From the NCBI GenBank assembly GCA_048497495.1, contig JAFHCF010000225.1:1-9331 (forward strand): a DNA stretch of 9,331 nt, given 5' to 3'. A model generated the notes under the pieces. The model did no database searches, was not told the DNA's origin, and saw only the letters and a program-made list of their open reading frames with translations. Position numbers and translations under genes: made by a program. This document shows, one piece after another, positions 1-4,915 of the stretch; the stretch's first letter is position 1, and the number at the start of each line of letters is the position of its first letter. The stretch is from JAFHCF01 sp048497495. GTDB lineage: Bacteria > Pseudomonadota > Alphaproteobacteria > Rhizobiales > Ancalomicrobiaceae.

Positions 1-57
1 CTCGCCGAGCCCGGAGGCCCCACCCGTGACGATCGCCGCCTGTCCCTGAACCCGCAT
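1..57 (-). CDS. Short-chain dehydrogenase/reductase, N-terminal fragment (gene runs off the left edge)
   Basis: Only the first 19 codons are in the window, beginning at an ATG at 57-55 on the minus strand. They read MRVQGQAAIVTGGASGLGE, a beta strand followed by the TGxxxGxG dinucleotide-binding turn (Thr11 to Gly18) of classical short-chain dehydrogenases. A strong ribosome binding site (GAAGAGGA) lies in the 14-bp gap after the thiolase stop, so the two genes are almost certainly co-transcribed. This N-terminus resembles the 3-hydroxyacyl-CoA / 2-methyl-3-hydroxybutyryl-CoA dehydrogenase (HSD17B10-like) group. Placement next to a thiolase fits: such an enzyme would oxidise the hydroxyacyl-CoA that the thiolase then cleaves. 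Family assignment is firm; the substrate is an inference, since the catalytic Ser-Tyr-Lys region is outside the window. Confidence 0.85.
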   Translation of the reverse strand, partial: MRVQGQAAIVTGGASGLGE

Positions 58-71
58 GGTCTGTCCTCTTC

Positions 72-1244
72 TCAGATCGTTTCGAAGGCCATGGCGGTCG
101 CTTCGCCACCGCCGATACACAGCGAGGCGACGCCCCGCTTCAATCCGTGGGTCTTCAGGGCGGCGAGCAGCGTCACCACGATGCGCGCCCCCGAGGCGCC
201 GATCGGATGGCCCAGCGCGCAGGCGCCGCCGTGGATGTTGACCTTGTCGTGCGGCAGATCCATCTCGCGCATGGCGCAGAGCGCCACCACCGCGAAGGCC
301 TCGTTGATCTCCCACAGATCGACGTCGGCGCTCGACCAGCCGATCCTGTCGAGGAGCTTGCCCATCGCGCCGACCGGCGCCGTGGTGAACCATGCCGGTT
401 CCCGGGCGTGGCTCGCATGGCCCTCGACGATCGCCAGCGGGGTGATGCCGCGCTTCTCGGCCTCCGACATCCGCATCAGGGTCAGCGCCGCCGCGCCGTC
501 GGAGATCGACGAGGAATTCGCCGCCGTCACCGTGCCGCCGTCGCGGAAGGCCGGCTTCAGCGCCCGGATCTTCTCGGGCCTCGCCTTGCCCGGTTGCTCG
601 TCGATCGTCACCTCGCCCGCCTTGGTGACGACGCCGGTGATCTCGCCGGAAAACCAGCCCTCGCGGATCGCCTTCAGCGACCGATCGAGCGAGGCCAGCG
701 CGTAGTCGTCCTGCATGTCGCGGGTGAACTGGTAGTGGGCGGCGGTGTCCTCGGCGAAGGTGCCCATCAGCCGGCCCTTGGCATAGGCGTCCTCGAGCCC
801 GTCGAAGAACATGTGGTCGATCACCCGGCCGTGGCCGAGACGATAGCCGCCGCGCGCCTTGTCGAGGAGATAGGGCGCGTTCGACATGCTCTCCATGCCG
901 CCGGCGACGACGATGTCGGCGCTGCCGGCGAGGATCGCGTCGTGGCCGAGCATCATCGCCTTCATGCCGGAGCCGCAGACCTTGCCGACCGTGGTGCACG
1001 GCACCGACAACGGCAGGCCGGCGCCGAGCACCGCCTGGCGCGCCGGCGCCTGGCCGACGCCGGCCGGCAACACGCAGCCGACGAAGGCCTCGTCGATCGA
1101 CGGCCCGTCGAGGCCAGCGCGAGCGACCGCCGCGCGGATCGCCGCCGCGCCGAGGTCGGGCGCGGTCTTCGAGGAGAGTTCGCCCTGGAAGCCGCCCATC
1201 GGGGTGCGGGCGGCGGAGGCGACGACGATCGGATCGGAACTCAT
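72..1244 (-). CDS. Acetyl-CoA acetyltransferase / beta-ketothiolase
   Basis: A complete 390-residue thiolase, the normal length for the bacterial PhaA/AtoB type. It would reversibly cleave acetoacetyl-CoA, or a related 3-ketoacyl-CoA, to acetyl-CoA in the cytoplasm. All catalytic landmarks are present: nucleophile Cys90 in KVCGSGMK, the NEAF motif at 314-317, His346 in GHPIGASGAR, and the second cysteine Cys376 in CIGGG. The start is the ATG at 1244. A GGGAG ribosome binding site lies about 10 bp upstream and the encoded MSSDPIVVASAARTP is the usual thiolase beginning; the frame is open for 63 more codons upstream but that stretch is unlike any thiolase. The SDR gene follows after 14 bp. The pair could serve isoleucine breakdown, short-chain beta-oxidation or, in reverse, polyhydroxybutyrate precursor supply. 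The sequence alone does not decide, although the SDR's HSD17B10-like start favours a degradative role. Confidence 0.96.
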   Translation of the reverse strand: MSSDPIVVASAARTPMGGFQGELSSKTAPDLGAAAIRAAVARAGLDGPSIDEAFVGCVLPAGVGQAPARQAVLGAGLPLSVPCTTVGKVCGSGMKAMMLGHDAILAGSADIVVAGGMESMSNAPYLLDKARGGYRLGHGRVIDHMFFDGLEDAYAKGRLMGTFAEDTAAHYQFTRDMQDDYALASLDRSLKAIREGWFSGEITGVVTKAGEVTIDEQPGKARPEKIRALKPAFRDGGTVTAANSSSISDGAAALTLMRMSEAEKRGITPLAIVEGHASHAREPAWFTTAPVGAMGKLLDRIGWSSADVDLWEINEAFAVVALCAMREMDLPHDKVNIHGGACALGHPIGASGARIVVTLLAALKTHGLKRGVASLCIGGGEATAMAFETI

Positions 1245-1505
1245 GGGGTGCGTTGCTCCCGCGCGGGTCTCGTCATGGATGCTTCGCCCGAGCATAGCGT
1301 CCTTCGTGCCCTTGGCCATGCCGGAGGCGCAGGGCGGCGGCGCATGGTCGGAGAGCGAACTGCGGAAGAGGGTTCGGTGTTGACGTAACAGGGAGAATTG
1401 ATTCCGGAGCGGAAAGCGTGATGATGCGTCCATCGCGGCGATCCGCCGCCGCCTCGAGGCCCGGCGCGCCGTCGCGCCGGTCGCGCCACGAACGAAGGAC
1501 GCCTC
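1245..1505. promoter_or_regulatory. Divergent intergenic region between thiolase and nitronate monooxygenase genes
   Basis: This 261-bp gap must hold the promoters for both outward-reading genes. I see a TTGACG hexamer on the plus strand at 1380-1385, inside a small imperfect palindrome (TGTT-GACGT-AACA, 1378-1390), but no acceptable -10 box at 16-18 bp from it on the plus strand. The AT-richer patch at about 1380-1404 is the likeliest control region. The ribosome binding sites are clear at both ends (GGGAG for the thiolase; AAGGA at 1495-1499 for the flavoprotein). No small gene is supported here. Confidence 0.4.
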
Positions 1506-2429
1506 ATGCCTCTGCCCGCCCTCCTCGCCGGTCGCCTGCGTCTACCGGTGATCGTCTCGCCGATGTTCCTGGTCTCCGGGCCCGGACTGGTCGTCGCCAC
1601 CTGCAAGTCCGGGCTGGTCGGCACCTTCCCGGCTCTCAACCAGCGCAGCACCGAGGCCTATGAGGCCTGGCTCGACGAGATCGCCGACGCGCTCGCCCCG
1701 ACCGACGCGCCCTTCGGCGTCAATCTCATCGTCCACGGTTCCAACCGGCGCCTGATGGCCGACCTCGAGGCGACGGTGCGCCACCGGGTGCCTCTGGTCA
1801 TCACCTCGCTCGGGGCGGTCAAGGACGTGGTCGACGCCGTCCACTCCTATGGCGGGCTCGTCTTCCACGACGTCATCAATCGCCGCCACGCCGAGAAGGC
1901 GGCGGCGGCCGGGGTCGACGGCATCATCGCCGTCTGCGCCGGGGCGGGCGGCCATGCCGGCACCCTGAGCCCCTTCGCCCTGATCTCCGAGATCCGCGCG
2001 TTCTTCCCCGGCATCATCGTCGCGGCCGGGGCGATCTCGACCGGCGCCCATGTCCTGGCGGCGCGCGCCATGGGGGCGGATCTCGCCTACATGGGCACCC
2101 GTTTCATCGCCACCCGCGAGAGTCTCGCCGATCAGGCCTTCAAGGACATGATCGTCGCCTCCTCGGCCGCCGACGTCCTCTACACCTCGGCGATCAGCGG
2201 CGTGAACGCCAATTTCCTGCGGCCCTCGATCGTCGCCGCCGGCCTCGATCCCGACGACCTGCCGCCCCACACCAAACTCGACATGGGCAGCGAGGCCAAG
2301 GCCTGGAAGAACGTCTGGTCGGCCGGCCAGGGTGTCGGCGCCATCGCCGACGTGCCGACCACCGGCGATCTCTGCGCCCGCCTCGTCGCCGAATACGACG
2401 CGGCCAAGGCGGCCCTCGTCGACGCCTGA
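1506..2429 (+). CDS. Nitronate monooxygenase family FMN protein (2-nitropropane dioxygenase-like)
   Basis: A 307-residue single-domain TIM-barrel flavoprotein of the nitronate monooxygenase / NPD family. The family binds FMN and oxidises alkyl nitronates such as propionate 3-nitronate; many members have unknown substrates. It begins with the typical substrate-loop strand LPVIVSPMFLVSGPGLV (residues 13-29), has GVNLIV at 71-76, the motif AGAGGHAG with the candidate catalytic His150, and the phosphate-binding stretch VAAGAISTG (172-180) followed by GADLAYMGTRFIATRES. The N-terminal Met-Leu-Val version and the missing long C-terminal extension place it in the short subgroup rather than with the 350-residue fungal-type enzymes. 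The ATG has AAGGA six bases upstream. It is transcribed away from the thiolase and converges on the protease gene. It may be a detoxification enzyme or an enoyl-reductase-like relative; activity on nitronates is not shown by sequence. Confidence 0.9.
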   Translation: MPLPALLAGRLRLPVIVSPMFLVSGPGLVVATCKSGLVGTFPALNQRSTEAYEAWLDEIADALAPTDAPFGVNLIVHGSNRRLMADLEATVRHRVPLVITSLGAVKDVVDAVHSYGGLVFHDVINRRHAEKAAAAGVDGIIAVCAGAGGHAGTLSPFALISEIRAFFPGIIVAAGAISTGAHVLAARAMGADLAYMGTRFIATRESLADQAFKDMIVASSAADVLYTSAISGVNANFLRPSIVAAGLDPDDLPPHTKLDMGSEAKAWKNVWSAGQGVGAIADVPTTGDLCARLVAEYDAAKAALVDA

Positions 2430-2451
2430 CAAATCCGGCCTCGAGAAGAAG

Positions 2452-2483
2452 ACGGCCGCCGCTTCTGTCGAGGCGGCGGCCGT
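2452..2483. terminator. GC-rich hairpin between convergent genes, likely bidirectional terminator
   Basis: A perfect 11-bp inverted repeat, ACGGCCGCCGC at 2452-2462 and GCGGCGGCCGT at 2473-2483, with a 10-base spacer that can itself add about three more pairs. It sits 22 bp after the flavoprotein stop and 36 bp after the protease stop. On the minus strand the stem is followed by a pyrimidine-rich TCTTCTTCTC tract, and on the plus strand by a short T-run (GCGTTTGG). Position and symmetry suggest it ends both transcripts, although neither T-tract is canonical. Confidence 0.75.
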
Positions 2484-2519
2484 GCGTTTGGTCTGATCAG
2501 GCGTCGCGGGACGCCCGTC

Positions 2520-4019
2520 TCACGGGCAGAGCTTGGCGATCACCGCCGCGACGTCGACGCGCCTGCGGGCGAGGGTGCCGCCCGAGCGGGTGTCCCTGAT
2601 CAGGAGCCCGGTCGTCTTCATCGCGCTCTCGATCTGGTTCACGGTCTTGTTGGCGCAGGCCGGCCGCGACTTGATCGCCGCGAAGACGCCGGCGACGTGC
2701 GGCGCCGCCATCGAGGTACCGGCGAGGAAGTCGTAGGTGTTGAAGTGCGACGACTTGATCAGCGAGGCGTTGCCGAGGCTCGCCGGATAGCCGAAGTCGC
2801 CGCCGGGGGCGAAGACGTCGACCGGCGAACCCATGTTGGAATAGCTCGCCACCTTCTCGGCGTTACCCGCCGCGCGCTTCGACGAGGCACCGACGGTGAT
2901 CGCCGACGAGATGCAGCCCGGCGCGGCGACACCGCCGGTGAAGCTTTCGTTGCCGGAGGCGATCACCGTGGCGATGCCGGCGGCGCGCAACTTGTCGATG
3001 ATCGGCTTGCGGCTGTCGGTGTCGCAGAAGCCGGAGGAGAAGCCTCCACCGAGACTCATGTTGACCGACGCGATCTTGCGCGGGCCGATACCGCCACGCA
3101 GCGCGAAGACGCGTTCCAGCGCCTTGATCTGGTCGGAGGTGAAGGACAACACGCAGTCCTGGCTCGCGCCGAAGCACGGCGAACCGGAATTGGTGCGGCT
3201 GAACCGCGAGAACACGTTGATGGCGAGGATGCCGGCGTTGAAGGCGACGCCCTTCGACGGTTCACCGGCGGTCTGCGAGGTGTTCTTGCCCGCCGCGATG
3301 CCGGCGACATGGGTGCCGTGGCCGCAGCCGGTGATGGTGGGGCCGCAGTCGAGGCCGGAATTGACCCGGGTCGAGGCGATCGCGCCGCCCGGACACCGCG
3401 ACGTCGCGCCCAAGGTGGCCTCCTTGGTGTTGAAGCAGGCTTCCGACACCACCTTGCTCACGGTGGCGTTGTACTTGAGGAACTCGTGGTTCTTGTTCAC
3501 GCCGGTGTCGAGCACCGCGACGACGCGGCCGGTGCCGGTCGCGTTCTTGGCCCAGGCGCCGGTCGTTCCGGTCATGCGGATGATGCCGGTCGACTGGATC
3601 AGTGACGGCGCGTCGAGGCGATCTTCCTGCACCGACACGATCCGGGGATCGGCGGAGAGGCGCTTCAACTCGGACGCGTCGACGGTCGCCGCGAACATCG
3701 GCTCCACGTCCATCAGGGTGATCGCGTGTCGGTCGCCGCCGCCCGCGCTCGCCGCGACCGCGTCGCCGAGCGCCTTGCCGATGATCGCCCCCTGCGTCGC
3801 GCGCAACTGGGTGACGTGGTCGAGATCGGCCTTGCCGCTCATCTCGGACGAGAGCGCCGAAGCGGTCGCCGGTTCGCCGAATCGCACGATGACGCGGACC
3901 AGCCCCTTGTCCGCCGCCTTGGCGGCGAGACCTTCGATCGTCGAGGGGGATTGGGCCATCGCCGGAGACACCGCGAAGAGGGCCGCAGCAATGGAGACTG
4001 CCAGTGATTTCAGGGACAT
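2520..4019 (-). CDS. Secreted subtilisin-family (S8) serine protease with I9 propeptide
   Basis: A complete 499-residue preproprotease that would be exported and would cut proteins outside the cytoplasm. Residues 1-22 form a Sec signal peptide (Lys4, hydrophobic core, AMA cleavage site before Gln23). Residues 38-140 are an inhibitor-I9 propeptide, starting VRVIVRF and ending near DRLDAPSL. The catalytic domain has Asp171 (AVLDTGV), His234 (GHGTHVAG), the oxyanion Asn357 (VIASGNE) and Ser436 (GTSMAAPHVAG), so the enzyme should be active. The catalytic domain has ten cysteines (195, 209, 225, 232, 282, 289, 332, 369, 455, 498), suggesting several disulfides and a periplasmic or extracellular life. 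The chain ends soon after the catalytic domain, with no anchor, autotransporter or binding domain. An AGGAGA ribosome binding site lies 7 bp before the ATG. The gene follows a separate I9-domain gene in the same direction, 222 bp upstream. The natural substrate is unknown. Confidence 0.96.
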   Translation of the reverse strand: MSLKSLAVSIAAALFAVSPAMAQSPSTIEGLAAKAADKGLVRVIVRFGEPATASALSSEMSGKADLDHVTQLRATQGAIIGKALGDAVAASAGGGDRHAITLMDVEPMFAATVDASELKRLSADPRIVSVQEDRLDAPSLIQSTGIIRMTGTTGAWAKNATGTGRVVAVLDTGVNKNHEFLKYNATVSKVVSEACFNTKEATLGATSRCPGGAIASTRVNSGLDCGPTITGCGHGTHVAGIAAGKNTSQTAGEPSKGVAFNAGILAINVFSRFSRTNSGSPCFGASQDCVLSFTSDQIKALERVFALRGGIGPRKIASVNMSLGGGFSSGFCDTDSRKPIIDKLRAAGIATVIASGNESFTGGVAAPGCISSAITVGASSKRAAGNAEKVASYSNMGSPVDVFAPGGDFGYPASLGNASLIKSSHFNTYDFLAGTSMAAPHVAGVFAAIKSRPACANKTVNQIESAMKTTGLLIRDTRSGGTLARRRVDVAAVIAKLCP

Positions 4020-4241
4020 GAAAATCTCCTGGATAGGATAGGGTCCTGCTCGGCACCTTCGGTGTCAGGTCGAGGCGGAGCGTGTGGCGTCGATCGCTGC
4101 GGATCCCCGGGGTCGATCAGGGTCGGCACGGAGCAAGAGGAAACCCCACCGAACGTTTCCGCGCAAGTCCAGATTGTTGCCGCTTCAATTCGCGGTATCC
4201 GGAAGGTTGCCGAGACCCTCGACGGCTCCGCCCCGCCGGCC
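4020..4241 (-). promoter_or_regulatory. Leader region between the I9-protein gene and the protease gene
   Basis: The 222 bp between the two exported-protein genes may be a transcribed spacer or may hold a separate protease promoter; I found no convincing -35/-10 pair. Two modest stem-loops are visible: arms GGAAAC (4139-4144) and GTTTCC (4155-4160), and a tight hairpin at 4052-4066 (GGCACC, loop TTC, GGTGTC, one G-T pair) just upstream of the protease ribosome binding site. The 89-codon frame that can be read through here has no domain or compositional support as a gene. Confidence 0.3.
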
Positions 4242-4712
4242 TCACTGAGGCTTGGCGAGCCCGGGAGCGGAGGGCGCATCGATGGCGTCCTCGACGATCC
4301 GCCGCACCCGGGGATGGGCGGCGAGACGATCGATCTCCGCGGCGCTGACCGAGGCCGCGAACATCGGCGACGAGGTCATCTCGGAGATCGCGTGAATCTC
4401 TCCGGCGTTCTCGCGCCGCCGCCAGGTTCCCGCGCCGAAGGCGGCGGTGATCACGTGGCGCTGGGCGCCGTGCACCACCCGCCGCGAGGCCTTGGGGCCG
4501 ACCCGGAGGTGGACGATCACCCGGACGCGCCCTTTCGCCCCGGCGCGGACCTTCAGCGCGGCGATCCCCTCGGCGCGCTTGGCATTGTCGACACGTTTGG
4601 TGGTGTCGGCGCGCCTGGTGGCCTCGGCCGCATGCACCGCCGTCCCCGCGACGGCGAAGGCGACCAGGCAGAAGGCGAAGACCGGAAGGAGCAGGAACAG
4701 ACGTCGGAACAT
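4242..4712 (-). CDS. Exported stand-alone inhibitor-I9-like domain protein (orphan protease propeptide)
   Basis: A 156-residue protein with a Sec signal peptide (MFRRLF followed by a hydrophobic core to about residue 26, cleavage probably after Ala28 in AVHA) and a mature part that is essentially one I9 propeptide-like domain. The domain begins RVRVIVHL at 62-69 and its core (106-149) matches the neighbouring protease's own propeptide (its residues 97-140) with 23 of 44 identities and no gaps, including PMFAA, the ED pair and DAPS. There is no protease domain. Between signal and domain lie three basic hexapeptide repeats (31-48). The mature part has no cysteine. The ATG at 4712 has GAGAGG about 6 bp upstream. 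Stand-alone I9 proteins such as yeast Pbi2 and Pleurotus POIA1 inhibit subtilases. By that analogy, and because the S8 gene comes next on the same strand, this protein may inhibit or help fold that protease. This is inference. It could also be a decayed protease remnant, but the intact signal peptide, ribosome binding site and domain argue against that. Confidence 0.85.
   Translation of the reverse strand: MFRRLFLLLPVFAFCLVAFAVAGTAVHAAEATRRADTTKRVDNAKRAEGIAALKVRAGAKGRVRVIVHLRVGPKASRRVVHGAQRHVITAAFGAGTWRRRENAGEIHAISEMTSSPMFAASVSAAEIDRLAAHPRVRRIVEDAIDAPSAPGLAKPQ
4569..4622 (-). repeat. Three tandem 18-bp units encoding basic hexapeptides in the I9 protein
   Basis: Residues 31-48 of the I9 protein read as three six-residue units, ATRRAD, TTKRVD and NAKRAE, with the common pattern x-x-(R/K)-R-(A/V)-(D/E). 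At DNA level the units are degenerate 18-bp repeats. The stretch lies directly after the predicted signal cleavage site, so it would form the basic N-terminus of the exported protein. Confidence 0.6.
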
Positions 4713-4736
4713 GGTTGCCTCTCGATCACGTGCCGC

Positions 4737-4762
4737 CGACCGGTGCGCGAACCCACCGGTCG
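4737..4762. repeat. Perfect inverted repeat A, upstream of the I9-protein gene
   Basis: Arms CGACCGGTG (4737-4745) and CACCGGTCG (4754-4762) are perfectly complementary over 9 bp around an 8-base centre (CGCGAACC). It lies 25 bp upstream of the I9-protein ATG, close to its ribosome binding site, where a stem-loop or operator could affect expression. Its sequence is related to inverted repeat B about 104 bp away. Confidence 0.7.
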
Positions 4763-4840
4763 TCATACCCCCCGGACTCAAGTCGTCGAAAATCTGCCGC
4801 CGATCAAGAAAAATCGCTCGACCGGCCTCGCGGCGTGCTC

Positions 4841-4865
4841 CGACCGGGCCGAACCCGCCCGGTCG
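4841..4865. repeat. Perfect inverted repeat B, downstream of pyc (possible terminator or operator)
   Basis: Arms CGACCGGGC (4841-4849) and GCCCGGTCG (4857-4865) are perfectly complementary over 9 bp around CGAACCC. It lies 50 bp past the pyc stop on the minus strand, where a terminator would be expected. No T-run follows immediately; a run of five T's comes only about 25 bp later. It shares outer arms (CGACCGG / CCGGTCG) and centre (CGAACC) with inverted repeat A, so both may be copies of one element. Confidence 0.6.
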
Positions 4866-4915
4866 AAGAGAATTCGCGCCGCCCGAGAAGCGGATCGGAC
4901 CGCCCACGGCAAGTC

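Noticed and set aside
147..1388. A 413-codon plus-strand frame opposite the thiolase
   Set aside because: Arg/Asp/His-rich antisense shadow; the opposite strand holds an intact thiolase.
1380..1408. A sigma-70 promoter from the TTGACG at 1380-1385
   Set aside because: No hexamer resembling TATAAT occurs 16-18 bp downstream; the -35-like box alone is not enough.
1245..1433. A thiolase start 63 codons further upstream
   Set aside because: The extra residues do not resemble a thiolase, and the ATG at 1244 has both the family N-terminus and a good ribosome binding site.
2896..4041. A 381-codon plus-strand frame opposite the protease
   Set aside because: Antisense shadow with no recognisable domain; the protease frame has a signal peptide and a full catalytic triad.
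4010..4279. An 89-codon minus-strand frame between the two exported-protein genes
   Set aside because: It overlaps both real genes at its ends, shows no motif, signal peptide or convincing ribosome binding site, and is a normal length for chance in this base composition.
2520..4712. The I9 protein and protease as one gene split by a frameshift
   Set aside because: The protease has its own signal peptide, propeptide and ribosome binding site, and 222 bp of non-coding DNA separates the two. They are separate genes.
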